From contig NZ_LGKO01000002.1 in the NCBI RefSeq assembly GCF_001306145.1, forward strand, positions 372,001 to 436,000: a DNA stretch of 64,000 nt. Reading direction: 5' to 3'. This DNA comes from Thermanaerothrix daxensis (GTDB lineage Bacteria; Chloroflexota; Anaerolineae; Anaerolineales; Anaerolineaceae). Every line of letters starts with the position of its first letter. Positions within the stretch are counted from its first letter, which is position 1. Both the position numbers and the translations under genes were made by a program. The notes beneath the pieces were generated by a model that saw only the letters and a list, made by a program, of their open reading frames with translations, searched no databases and was not told the origin of the DNA. This document shows, piece by piece, positions 54,271 through 62,626 of the stretch.

Positions 54271-55389
54271 GTGGCTCGCGTTCTCTACTTTAGCCGTGAT
54301 TATACGCCGCACGACCATCGCTTCCTCTCGGCGCTGGCTTCCACTTCCCATCAAATTTACTACCTGCGTCTGGAGCGGGGGCCGCGCCAGTTGGAGGAAC
54401 GGCCATTGCCGGAGGGTGTTACCTATGTTCAGTGGGCGGGTGGGCTGCAGCCTTTCACCTGGATGAGTCTACCCCGGCTTCTACGTGAGTTCCGGCGTGT
54501 CCTAGACGAGGTTAAGCCGGATCTGGTTCATGCTGGTCCTATACAATCTGCGGCTTTCCTGGCGGCGCTGAGCGGTTTCCAGCCTCTGGTAATAATGTCG
54601 TGGGGCTCTGATTTGCTGCGGGATGCCAACCGCAATCGTTGGTGGCGCTGGGTCACGGCAGCTGCGCTGCGCCGTGCTACCGTTCTGGTGGGAGATTGCC
54701 GTGCCGTTCAGGTAGCGGCTCAGGCTTTTGGCGTGCCTGCCGAACGCATCATCCTTTTTCCCTGGGGGGTGGACTTAACCCATTTTAGTCCCGGGGAGGA
54801 TGGTGGGCTGCGTGCACGCCGTGGCTGGCAAGAGGCTTTCACCTTGCTTTCGTTGCGCTCCTGGGAACCCATTTACGGGGTGGATGTTGTGGTGCGGGCT
54901 TTTGCGGAAGCCGCACGAGAACTGCCCGACCTGCGCCTCTTTCTACTGGGCGGGGGTTCGCAGGCTCCATTGATCCAAAAACTGCTTTATGAGAATGATC
55001 TTCTGGATCGAGTTTACCTGGGAGGCCAGGTGGGATACGAGCGCCTGCCGTCCTTCTATCGGGCAGCGGATGTGTATATCAGCGCTTCACACAGCGATGG
55101 TTCTTCGGTTTCGCTGTTAGAGGCCCTGGCCTGCGGTCTGCCCGCGCTGGTTTCAGATATTCCAGGTAACCGTGAGTGGATCGTGCCTGGGGTGCATGGG
55201 TGGCTCTTCCCAGATGGAGATGTGCATGCGCTAGCCGAAACCATCCGTCAGGTGTATGCCCAACGGGAGGCCCTGGCGGAAATTCGCCGTCAGGCACGTT
55301 TTCTGGCCGAGGAGCGGGCCAATTGGAATAAAAACTTTGCCCGATTGCTCCAGGCTTATGATCTGGCCTGGCAGATTGCAGCGAGGTGA
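54271..55389 (+). CDS. family 4 glycosyltransferase
   Basis: 372 residues from GTG 54271, which directly follows the NeuB stop. GT-B folds: DLVHAGPIQSAAFLAAL and MSWGSDLLRDANR in the first half; the second half has LRLFLLGGGSQAPLI, VYLGGQVGYERLPSFYRAADVYISAS and DGSSVSLLEALACGLPALV, containing the EX7E-type retaining motif. It adds one sugar to the polymer unit. The donor is unknown. Confidence 0.88.
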   Translation: MARVLYFSRDYTPHDHRFLSALASTSHQIYYLRLERGPRQLEERPLPEGVTYVQWAGGLQPFTWMSLPRLLREFRRVLDEVKPDLVHAGPIQSAAFLAALSGFQPLVIMSWGSDLLRDANRNRWWRWVTAAALRRATVLVGDCRAVQVAAQAFGVPAERIILFPWGVDLTHFSPGEDGGLRARRGWQEAFTLLSLRSWEPIYGVDVVVRAFAEAARELPDLRLFLLGGGSQAPLIQKLLYENDLLDRVYLGGQVGYERLPSFYRAADVYISASHSDGSSVSLLEALACGLPALVSDIPGNREWIVPGVHGWLFPDGDVHALAETIRQVYAQREALAEIRRQARFLAEERANWNKNFARLLQAYDLAWQIAAR

Positions 55390-55391
55390 GA

Positions 55392-56201
55392 ATGTCGGAT
55401 GAGGCGGCTTTCAACGTTGTGGCCATCCTTCAGGCGCGCATGAGCTCCAGCCGCCTGCCGGGTAAAGTGTTGATGGATCTGGTTGGGCGGCCAATATTGG
55501 TCTGGGGGGTGGAACGCACCCGACGGGCGCGCCGGGTCAACCAAGTCGTTGTAGCCACCACGGTGGACCCTGCGGATGAACCGATCGTCTTTTTATGCCA
55601 GGAACGGGGCTATCCGTGGTGGCGCGGGCATCCTTACGATGTGCTGGATCGTTTCTACCAGGCGGCACGTCATTTTAAGGCGGATATCGTTGTGCGGGTG
55701 ACGGCGGATTGCCCATTAATTGATCCGGGTTTGATTGATGCGACAGTAGAGGCCTTGCTGCGGGAAAAGGCAGACTTCGCGGCTAATCGCCTGCCCCCGC
55801 CGTGGCAGCGTACCTATCCGATTGGTTTGGATGTAGAAGTTTGCACCTTTGCTGTCCTGGAGCGCGCCTGGCGCGAAGCTCAGGCACCACATCATCGTGA
55901 ACATGTCATGCCTTACCTCTATGAGGTCCCTGGACGTTTCCGTACGGTGGTCCTGGATGCGGACGCCGATTATGGCCAGGTGCGCTGGACAGTAGATACC
56001 CCCCAGGACCTGGAAGCGGTGCGCCAATTGGTGATATTACTGGGTGGGCGGGATGATTTCACCTGGCGCGAAGCCCTGGCCGTCTGGCAGGCTCACCCCG
56101 AATTAGCAGCACTGAATGCGCGGGTCAACCACCATTCTTACAAGGATGTAGATGCTCGCTTTAATTCCGGACGTGCGTCCCAGGGGGACAATTCGCTGTG
56201 A
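55392..56201 (+). CDS. SpsF-like cytidylyltransferase
   Basis: 269 residues from ATG 55392. The nucleotidyltransferase core begins ILQARMSSSRLPGKVLMDLVGRPIL, then VVVATTVDPADEP, RVTADCPLIDPGLID and later EHVMPYLYE and VRWTVDTPQDLEAV. SpsF and related proteins resemble CMP-sialic acid synthetases and occur next to NeuB-like (SpsE) genes. It probably activates the acid made by the NeuB-like enzyme with CTP. The start is 2 bases after the GT4 stop. Confidence 0.85.
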   Translation: MSDEAAFNVVAILQARMSSSRLPGKVLMDLVGRPILVWGVERTRRARRVNQVVVATTVDPADEPIVFLCQERGYPWWRGHPYDVLDRFYQAARHFKADIVVRVTADCPLIDPGLIDATVEALLREKADFAANRLPPPWQRTYPIGLDVEVCTFAVLERAWREAQAPHHREHVMPYLYEVPGRFRTVVLDADADYGQVRWTVDTPQDLEAVRQLVILLGGRDDFTWREALAVWQAHPELAALNARVNHHSYKDVDARFNSGRASQGDNSL

Positions 56202-57133
56202 CTTACCTCACCCTTTTCACTACCCCCAAACCATTCACAGACCCGCACATTGCTCGGATTCAGCGCAATGCAATTCGTTCCTGGATGGCGCTGGGGGATG
56301 AGGTGGACGTGATTCTGGTCGGAGATGAGGTTGGAGTGGCAGAGGTTGCTCGTGAACTCGGGGTGAGGCATGTTCCAGAGGTTGCGCGTAATTCCTACGG
56401 CACGCCCTTAATTCCGGCCATTTTTGAGCAGGCGCGCCTTCACAGCCACTCCCCGGTGCTGGCGTATGTTAATGCGGATATTCTGCTTACCCCCAGTTTT
56501 CTGCAAGGGGCGCGTGTTGTGCACAACGTCATGCCGCGATTTCTTATCGTGGGACAGCGCTGGGATCTGGAAGTCCAGGATGATCTTGTGATTGAGGCGG
56601 GGTGGGAAGAAGCTCTGCGCCAGCAAGTGCAAATGCACGGGCGGCGACACCCGCCAGGGGGAAGTGATTATTTTATCTTCCCACGCGAGTGCTTTCAAAA
56701 CTTGCCCCCTATGGCAGTTGGTCGTGCTGGCTGGGATAACTGGATGATCTACTTTGCCCGCCAGCAGGGTTGGCCTGTGGTGGATGCATCACGCTCAATC
56801 TTTATCGTTCACCAGAATCATGACTATCGGCATCTTCCGGGGGGTCAGCCCCACTATCGCCTTCCGGAGACGGAGGAAAATGTTCGCCTGGGAGGTGGGC
56901 GGCGCACGATTTTTACTCTCCTGGATGCTACGCACGTGCTATGTGAAGAGGGCCTGCGGCGTGCGCCGCTTACCTGGAAAAAATTCTGGCGCGAGGTTGA
57001 AATTTTTCCATTAATCAGCCTGCACTCACGTGTGCTGGGGTGGTTGACCTTTGCTCTTTTTCATCCCCGCAAGGCCTATTATGAGACCTATGCCTGGTTG
57101 GCGGCTGTCACACGCCCCTGGCGGAGGCGCTGA
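56198..57133 (+). CDS. putative glycosyltransferase-like protein, last gene of the locus
   Basis: 311 residues from GTG 56198 (GTGA overlap). The N-terminal part, TLFTTPKPF, DEVDVILVGDEVGVAEVA and VLAYVNADILLTPSFL, resembles a GT-A fold with a DxD-like Asn-Ala-Asp. GGSDYFIFPRECF and GWDNWMIYFAR follow. I do not recognise a described family. A sugar transferase specific to this locus is the simplest inference. Transcription seems to end here, facing the purA cluster. Confidence 0.65.
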   Translation: MTYLTLFTTPKPFTDPHIARIQRNAIRSWMALGDEVDVILVGDEVGVAEVARELGVRHVPEVARNSYGTPLIPAIFEQARLHSHSPVLAYVNADILLTPSFLQGARVVHNVMPRFLIVGQRWDLEVQDDLVIEAGWEEALRQQVQMHGRRHPPGGSDYFIFPRECFQNLPPMAVGRAGWDNWMIYFARQQGWPVVDASRSIFIVHQNHDYRHLPGGQPHYRLPETEENVRLGGGRRTIFTLLDATHVLCEEGLRRAPLTWKKFWREVEIFPLISLHSRVLGWLTFALFHPRKAYYETYAWLAAVTRPWRRR

Positions 57134-57137
57134 GCAT

Positions 57138-57959
57138 TTAGCGGCCTGGTGTAAGCGTGGGCGAAGGGGTTGGCGTGGAAGTGGGCAATAAGGCTGGGTC
57201 AATTGCGTAGATTCTCAATCGGCGGAAGCTGACCGAGAGAGCGGAGTCACCAGCGGCACGTGCAAAAACACCCACCCGACCGCTGGCGAAAACCGGGTCG
57301 CGCAGGCTGAGTTCTTCGAACCCATTGACGAACAAGCGCAGACGGTCTTGATACATCCAGACCCCCAATCGTGTTTCCACCAAAGGGTTAACTTGAACCT
57401 CACCCAGGGTAATCCACTCGCTCAGAGGCAGGCTGCGCCCGTCCTGGAGGCGCTCCAGGCGCATTTGCCCCTGGCAAGTTATGACCCAGCGATAAGCGTT
57501 TTGCTCATTGAGGGCACGCAATAGCAACCCAAAAGCATCCTGTCCCTGACACAGGTTGGGTTGGAGGGCTAAATCCAGAAAGGCATTGTCTATTTCGGGA
57601 GTGCTTCGCAGGCTGGTTAGGTACCCTTTGGAAGCAATGACTGCCAGGGTTAATTGGTTTTGCTCGTAAGCCGCACTGCCGGTGGGGTTGCGGTAGATTT
57701 GCCACGCACCTGGGGTATCGAAATCTTCGCGTAGTAATTCACTCCCTAACCCCAGGGCAGGAGTTGGTGTGGGGGAGATGGCCTGGGTGGGCAACGGTGT
57801 GGGAGTGGCGGTAGGAGGAAACCACACTGGCGAGGGGGTAAAGGTGGCCGTTGGGGGTGAGAGGGTAGGGGTTTCCGCCACCGGGGTTATAGAGGGGACG
57901 CATCCAGCCCATAAGACGACAAGGGCTGTGAATAGCAGAGCATAACCCCAGCCCTTCAT
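57138..57959 (-). CDS. surface lipoprotein with Pro/Thr linker and concanavalin-like domain
   Basis: 273 residues. Signal peptide with lipobox WAGC, then a long Pro/Thr-rich stretch (~30-70) and a beta-rich domain (~75-250). FDTPGAWQIYRNPTGSAAYEQ and RLEVWMYQDRLRLFVNG-like segments resemble a laminin/concanavalin-like or 3-keto-disaccharide hydrolase-like fold. No catalytic motif. It ends in another Pro/Thr run. It is coupled to purA by an ATGA overlap. Confidence 0.7.
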   Translation of the reverse strand: MKGWGYALLFTALVVLWAGCVPSITPVAETPTLSPPTATFTPSPVWFPPTATPTPLPTQAISPTPTPALGLGSELLREDFDTPGAWQIYRNPTGSAAYEQNQLTLAVIASKGYLTSLRSTPEIDNAFLDLALQPNLCQGQDAFGLLLRALNEQNAYRWVITCQGQMRLERLQDGRSLPLSEWITLGEVQVNPLVETRLGVWMYQDRLRLFVNGFEELSLRDPVFASGRVGVFARAAGDSALSVSFRRLRIYAIDPALLPTSTPTPSPTLTPGR

Positions 57960-59251
57960 GGAGCCACTTGGACCACCTGGCTACGCTCTGGGCCAACCGA
58001 AACGCGGCGCACAGGCACGCCGCACAGGTCTTCAATTCGGCGCACGTAGTCACGCGCGGCAGTGGGTAAATCCTCCCAACGACGTACCGAAGTCACATCT
58101 TCCATCCAGCCGGGCAGTTCTTCATAAATCGGTTCAAAGGGCTCCAAGTGCGCTGGACCTAGCGGTAAATCCTGAAGCGTTTGCCCGTTGTAACGATAGG
58201 CCACACACAAACGCAGTGTAGAAAGCCCACTGAGGATGTCCATTTTGGTGATCATTAACTCGGTGACCCCGTTGACCCGCACCGCGTAACGCAGGAGAAC
58301 TCCATCCAACCACCCTACCCGGCGTGGGCGTCCGGTGGTCGTGCCAAACTCGTCCCAGGGGTTCTTGCCTGTGCCCCGCAGCCGTTCAGCGGTTTTGCCA
58401 AAGACCTCGGTTGGGAAGGGGCCAGCACCTACTCGGGTTTGGAAGGCTTTGGTGACCCCAATAACGGCGCGGACAGGAACGATGCCCAGCCCCAACCCTA
58501 ATAAGGCGCCGGCGGCGGTAGGAGTGGAACTGGTTACATAAGGATAGGTGCCCAGGTCAAGATCGAGGAGGGTGCCTTGTGCGCCTTCCGCCAACACTTG
58601 CTTGCCCAGGAGCAGTGCCTGATGAAGTTCTTTGCCCACGTCGGCGATGAAAGGTTGGAGCAAGGTGGCGTAATGGGTGTATTCACGAACCACGGCCTGG
58701 ACGTCCAGAGGATCGGCTTCGTAGATGCGTGTCAGCCAGTTATTGACCGTGTGGACATGGTGTTCGAGTTTCTCGCGAAAGGTGTCCAGGTCAAGCATGT
58801 CTTCCATGCGCAGTCCGTGACGTGCTGCCTTATCGGTATAAGCCGGGCCAATTCCACGGCCGGTGGTGCCAATTTGTCCGCTACCTCGGGCGCGTTCCTG
58901 GGCTTGATCCAATGCCCGGTGGGCGGGGGTGATCAGATGCGCTGCGTAAGAGATGCGCAGTCGTTCTGGCGTAACGCTGACTCCCGCGGCTTTCAGGTTC
59001 TCAATCTCCTGAATCAGCGTGGCGGGGTTAATGACCATGCCATTGCCCAATACCCCAATCGTGTGGGGATGAATAATGCCCGAAGGGATAAGATGAAGGC
59101 GAAATGTGTGCCCTCCTACATTGACGGTGTGCCCGGCATTATCGCCTCCATTGTAGCGAGCCACCAGATCGGCTTGTGCAGCCAGCAAATCCACAATACG
59201 TCCTTTGCCTTCATCCCCCCATTGGGTTCCAATGACGATATCCAAAGGCAT
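57956..59251 (-). CDS. purA: adenylosuccinate synthetase
   Basis: 431 residues with AGGAGG upstream. The GTP loop GTQWGDEGKGRIVDLLA, NGGDNAGHTV, GTTGRGIGPAY, ILAEGAQGTLLDLDLGTYPYVTSS, VGAGPFPTE and GRPRRVGWLD are complete. It joins IMP and aspartate with GTP hydrolysis on the way to AMP. Confidence 0.98.
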   Translation of the reverse strand: MPLDIVIGTQWGDEGKGRIVDLLAAQADLVARYNGGDNAGHTVNVGGHTFRLHLIPSGIIHPHTIGVLGNGMVINPATLIQEIENLKAAGVSVTPERLRISYAAHLITPAHRALDQAQERARGSGQIGTTGRGIGPAYTDKAARHGLRMEDMLDLDTFREKLEHHVHTVNNWLTRIYEADPLDVQAVVREYTHYATLLQPFIADVGKELHQALLLGKQVLAEGAQGTLLDLDLGTYPYVTSSTPTAAGALLGLGLGIVPVRAVIGVTKAFQTRVGAGPFPTEVFGKTAERLRGTGKNPWDEFGTTTGRPRRVGWLDGVLLRYAVRVNGVTELMITKMDILSGLSTLRLCVAYRYNGQTLQDLPLGPAHLEPFEPIYEELPGWMEDVTSVRRWEDLPTAARDYVRRIEDLCGVPVRRVSVGPERSQVVQVAP

Positions 59252-59301
59252 CTCCCAGCCCTCCTCAAAAGCGAGAAGACCATCCCCCGCTTTTTGTTTA
59301 A

Positions 59302-59307
59302 TTATAC
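59302..59307 (-). promoter_or_regulatory. -10 box upstream of purA
   Basis: TATAAT on the minus strand (59307-59302), about 50 bases before the purA ATG. The -35 is weak. Confidence 0.45.
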
Positions 59308-59346
59308 CCTGCCCAGCTCTTGGTAAGGCAGGTGGATGGCATATGT

Positions 59347-59352
59347 TATAAT
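59347..59352 (+). promoter_or_regulatory. -10 box upstream of the LysM surface protein gene
   Basis: TATAAT at 59347-59352, 16 bases before the ATG at 59369, giving a leader of about ten bases. It diverges from the purA promoter. Confidence 0.5.
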
Positions 59353-59368
59353 TTGCCTGAGTTCATCT

Positions 59369-60142
59369 ATGAAGCGTCTTGCCTGGTTATTTCTCAGTGT
59401 TGTTTCGTTTTTTCTAATGGCGGCACTCTGGCCGTTGCCCTCGGCACGCCCATGGGCACAGGTGAGTTACGCTACCCCGACGGCTTTGCCCGATGGGCGT
59501 ATTTTGTATGTTGTTCAACCTCAGGATACTTGCATTCGAATTTCACTGCTCACCGGGGTATCTATTGATGATCTGCGTTTGTTAAACGGGTTGGATGCGA
59601 ACTGCACCCTGCGCGAGGGGCAAAGCCTTTTGCTGGGTACGGTTGCGCCCACCCCCACACCCTTTGGGCCCACAGAAACGCCCACACCCCTTTTGCCTTC
59701 TCCTACTCCTTTCCAGGGGAATGGACGGATTTGTGTTTTCCTTTTCAATGACATTAACGGGAACGCCTTGGTGGAGGAGGGGGAGTCGGGAATTGCCGGG
59801 GGGGCAATTAGCGTCACCGATCGCCTGGGAAGGATCTCCCGTGAGGGGGTTAGCCAGAGCGGAACCGACCCGGTGTGTTTCGAGGATCTTCCCGAGGGAG
59901 ACTACAATATCAGCGTGGCCGTGCCGGAAGACTATAACCCAACGACCCGCATGAACTACGCTCTGACCTTGCGTGCAGGTGATACCTCTACTCTGGACTT
60001 CGGGGCCCAGTTGAGCTCGCGTGCGCAACCCTCAGATGTTGCGGGGACGCAGCGCTCCCCGCTCCTTGCCATCCTAGGGGCCGTGCTACTGCTTTTCGGG
60101 GTAGGACTGGGGCTCTACGCGCGTTTCATAATGCGCCGTTGA
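59369..60142 (+). CDS. LysM-domain surface protein with SdrD B-like domain and C-terminal anchor helix
   Basis: 257 residues from ATG 59369 (first residues MKRLAWLFLS form the signal peptide). A LysM module follows (VVQPQDTCIRISLLTGVSIDDLRLLNGLD). The Pro/Thr-rich linker leads to a prealbumin-like SdrD_B type domain (RICVFLFNDINGNALVEEGESGIAGGAISV), which usually binds Ca2+. A last hydrophobic segment near the C-terminus (~232-250) ends with RFIMRR, which would anchor the protein. It is probably exposed on the cell surface. The 3' end overlaps the LysR gene by 57 bases. Confidence 0.8.
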   Translation: MKRLAWLFLSVVSFFLMAALWPLPSARPWAQVSYATPTALPDGRILYVVQPQDTCIRISLLTGVSIDDLRLLNGLDANCTLREGQSLLLGTVAPTPTPFGPTETPTPLLPSPTPFQGNGRICVFLFNDINGNALVEEGESGIAGGAISVTDRLGRISREGVSQSGTDPVCFEDLPEGDYNISVAVPEDYNPTTRMNYALTLRAGDTSTLDFGAQLSSRAQPSDVAGTQRSPLLAILGAVLLLFGVGLGLYARFIMRR

Positions 60143-61084
60143 ACGTTCCTCACACAACCCTCTTGCGGGAATTTGATCGTTTAGCATTTCGGGAGTGATT
60201 TGGGCCAGGAAATTCCAGAAAGCCTCCTGAGCGCTGCCAAGAGGATGGAGACGGTGGCGGCAGAAGAAAATCTCTTCCACTAAATCCACGTCGCGGATAC
60301 GTACAATAGCGACTTTTCCTTTTCCGACGTGGTCCACTGCAGATTGGGGGACAAAGCCCACACCAATTCCTTTCTCCACCGCAATCACAATGGCTTCAGA
60401 ATTCCCCAGGGTCAGTACGATTCGGAGGTCATGGATGTTAAGCCCTCGCTTCGCCAGAGCATTGTGGACAACCCGGTAGGTACCTGCACTTTCTTCGCGC
60501 ATGATAAAACACTCGCCCAGCAGGTCGTCCAGGGAAACCTCACGTTGTGCTGCCCAGGGATGATCAAGGGGGGCAATAAGTAGCACGGGTTCGTGGTAGA
60601 ACGGGCGAAATTCGATATGGCGGTCCAATTCATCAAAACTGCTTGAAAAGGAAAAATCCACCTCGCCTTTGCGTAGCATTTCCAGCGCCATGGCACGAGG
60701 AGTAACGTGAACAGTGGCTTGAACGCGGGGATGCTGAGCCATGAAACGCCCCAGGATTATGGGCAACATGTATTTACCTGGGGTAGTACTGCATCCAATG
60801 GTCAGGTGGCCAATAATCTCGCCGCGCAGGCTTTGCATGAGTTCCTCGGCGCGCGAGTGGACGAGCAGAATTTGCCGTGCCAGTGGCACCAAGGCCATCC
60901 CGGCTTCGCTCAGGGCCATTTTGCGCCCTTTACGGATAAACAGGGGAACCCCCAGTCGGCTTTCGAGTTGGTGGATGTGTTGGGTAATTGAAGGCTGGGA
61001 AAGTCCGAGTTTCTCAGCAGCGCGCGAGAAGTTAAGAGTCTCGGCAGCGGTCAGAAAAACCTGAAGTTGATAGGGATTCAGCAT
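60086..61084 (-). CDS. LysR family transcriptional regulator
   Basis: 332 residues from ATG 61084 after GGAGG. The N-terminal HTH has LQVFLTAAETLNFSRAAEKLGLSQPSITQHIHQLESRLGVPLFIRKGRKMALSEAG; the inducer-binding domain includes LTIGCSTTPGKYMLP. It resembles CbbR/CysB-like regulators. The gene is divergent from the multihaem cytochrome, so it probably controls it. The C-terminal ~25 residues lie in an overlap with the convergent surface protein gene and may be a non-conserved extension. Confidence 0.9.
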   Translation of the reverse strand: MLNPYQLQVFLTAAETLNFSRAAEKLGLSQPSITQHIHQLESRLGVPLFIRKGRKMALSEAGMALVPLARQILLVHSRAEELMQSLRGEIIGHLTIGCSTTPGKYMLPIILGRFMAQHPRVQATVHVTPRAMALEMLRKGEVDFSFSSSFDELDRHIEFRPFYHEPVLLIAPLDHPWAAQREVSLDDLLGECFIMREESAGTYRVVHNALAKRGLNIHDLRIVLTLGNSEAIVIAVEKGIGVGFVPQSAVDHVGKGKVAIVRIRDVDLVEEIFFCRHRLHPLGSAQEAFWNFLAQITPEMLNDQIPARGLCEERSTAHYETRVEPQSYPEKQ

Positions 61085-61194
61085 TGGCTTGCCTCCATAT
61101 CGTATTTTCTTCTCAATAATTTTTTCTAATTATAAACCATAACCAAGTCGTTGGCGTATTTGTGATAAAAGGCACTAATTGTTTCGAGGATGAT

Positions 61195-61209
61195 TCCCTA
61201 AAATAGGGA
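61195..61209 (+). promoter_or_regulatory. inverted repeat in the LysR-cytochrome intergenic region
   Basis: TCCCTA-AAA-TAGGGA, a 6-bp perfect palindrome located 41 bases before the cytochrome start codon. It may be part of a LysR-type or other operator in the divergent 165-base spacer, which also holds A+T-rich sequence at 61110-61135. Confidence 0.4.
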
Positions 61210-61249
61210 GAGTGGAAATGAGAATTTGATTGAACCAGGAGAATAGATT

Positions 61250-61486
61250 ATGCGGCGGGTAGGGATGCTTTTGCTTATCCTTGGTGTGGGTGTGTTCCTG
61301 GGAGCGTGTGCTTCGCAGGGGATATCCACGCCCACCCCGGTGCCGACGGCACCTTTGCCAGAGGCGGTGCTAACGCCTTTGAGTCAAACTGATTACTGCG
61401 TCCAATGCCATACAGACAAGGAGGCGCTCATTGAAACGGCAAAACCAGAGGAGAAAGCTCCTAGTGAATCTGAAGGGGTGGGTTGA
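61250..61486 (+). CDS. lipoprotein N-terminal part of a multihaem cytochrome c (ends at in-frame UGA)
   Basis: 78 residues with AGGAGA upstream. Signal peptide with lipobox LGAC (Cys20), a Pro/Thr linker and one haem motif CVQCH (50-54), then EEKAPSESEGVG and a TGA at 61484-61486. The next ten haem motifs follow in the same frame after that stop, so this looks like the beginning of one protein. By itself, a secreted one-haem lipoprotein is possible but unusual. Confidence 0.75.
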   Translation: MRRVGMLLLILGVGVFLGACASQGISTPTPVPTAPLPEAVLTPLSQTDYCVQCHTDKEALIETAKPEEKAPSESEGVG

Positions 61487-61495
61487 GGGGGCGAG

Positions 61496-62599
61496 GTGGC
61501 TCCGTTGGAGCCTTGGGAGAAAGTGCTGATCAGTGCTGATTTCACTCAGAGCATTCATGGGCGTGCCGGCTGTGTTGCCTGTCATCGCGGCCAGCAATCC
61601 CCTGATAAGGACACGGCGCATGTAGGATTGATCCCTGATCCCAGCCAGGATGCACAGCGCGTTTGTGGAGTTTGCCACGGCGAAATTGTGGATGGGTTTG
61701 GCACCAGTCTGCATGCCTCATTGCAGGGCTATCGCACGATTGTGTACTCACGCAGTGTCCCCGAAAATCATCCGGCATTGGACACCGCCATGCAGAATCA
61801 CTGTTTGTCGTGTCATACCACATGTGGTGATTGCCATATCAGTCAGCCCAAGCCAGTGGGTGGGGGGTTGTTAAACGGCCATAACGTGGAGAAGACGCCC
61901 TCAATGACGCGAGTTTGTACGGCGTGTCATGGTAGCCGTGTTGGTGCGGAGTACTTGGGTAAGCATGAGGGAATCCCTGGAGATGTGCATTTCCGGGAAG
62001 GGCGCATGAATTGTATGGCTTGCCATGCGGGTACCGATTTACATGCAGCCGAGGGGGATGCGGCAAAGCATCGCTACTGGGGGGATCAGCAGCCTGCTTG
62101 CAAGGATTGCCATGCTCAGGTTGGGCGGGCGGATGACCCTATTCCACAGCATACCATCCACGGAAATAAACTGGCCTGCCAGGTCTGTCACGCCGTGGAA
62201 TACACCAGTTGTGATGGGTGTCATGTTGCCATCAGCGAGAAGACAGGCAATCCATTCTTCAAGACTGAAGCCACTTACCTCTCGTTTGTAATTGGTCATA
62301 ATCCCTGGCCGAGTCGTGAACGTCCATATGAGTATGTGGTTTTACGCCACGCGCCGGTTGCTCCTACCACGTTTGAGTATTATGGTGAAAATTTGTTGCC
62401 CAATTTTGGGCTTTTGCCGACCTGGACCTATGCCACCCCGCACAACATCCAACGCCAAACGCCTCAAAACCGTTCTTGCAATACCTGTCATGGTAATGCA
62501 GCCCTCTTCCTGACCGCCGATAAGGTCAAATCTGAAGAATTGGAGGCCAATCGCCGAGTGATTGTTGAGAACATTCCTGCTGCAATTCCAATTCCCTAA
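61496..62599 (+). CDS. multihaem cytochrome c, main part (in frame with the preceding fragment)
   Basis: 367 residues from GTG 61496, in the same frame as the preceding fragment and separated by one TGA plus three codons. Ten CxxCH motifs: CVACH, CGVCH, CLSCH, CGDCH, CTACH, CMACH, CKDCH, CQVCH, CDGCH and CNTCH. It has no signal peptide of its own, yet c-type haem attachment takes place outside the membrane. That argues that the functional protein is the read-through product of ~449 residues and eleven haems. It resembles the octahaem/decahaem cytochromes that pass electrons to outer-surface acceptors. The rhodanese gene follows 27 bases later. Confidence 0.8.
   Translation: MAPLEPWEKVLISADFTQSIHGRAGCVACHRGQQSPDKDTAHVGLIPDPSQDAQRVCGVCHGEIVDGFGTSLHASLQGYRTIVYSRSVPENHPALDTAMQNHCLSCHTTCGDCHISQPKPVGGGLLNGHNVEKTPSMTRVCTACHGSRVGAEYLGKHEGIPGDVHFREGRMNCMACHAGTDLHAAEGDAAKHRYWGDQQPACKDCHAQVGRADDPIPQHTIHGNKLACQVCHAVEYTSCDGCHVAISEKTGNPFFKTEATYLSFVIGHNPWPSRERPYEYVVLRHAPVAPTTFEYYGENLLPNFGLLPTWTYATPHNIQRQTPQNRSCNTCHGNAALFLTADKVKSEELEANRRVIVENIPAAIPIP
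61498..61512 (+). promoter_or_regulatory. stem-loop just 3' of the in-frame UGA
   Basis: GGCTCC-GTT-GGAGCC, a 6-bp perfect stem with a three-base loop starting with G. The loop begins 18 bases after the UGA. It resembles the spacing of bacterial SECIS hairpins, but no broader match has been tested, and short G/C stems arise by chance. Confidence 0.35.
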
Positions 62600-62626
62600 A
62601 ACTCTTAAAGTCACGGAGGAAAAGAA

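Noticed and set aside
61498-61512. Firm call of a selenoprotein
   Set aside because: The hairpin is short, no sel genes are visible in the window and the UGA is not in a redox motif, so it is listed only as a candidate.
61250-62599. A frameshift between the cytochrome parts
   Set aside because: Both parts are in the same frame; the break is a single TGA, not an insertion or deletion.
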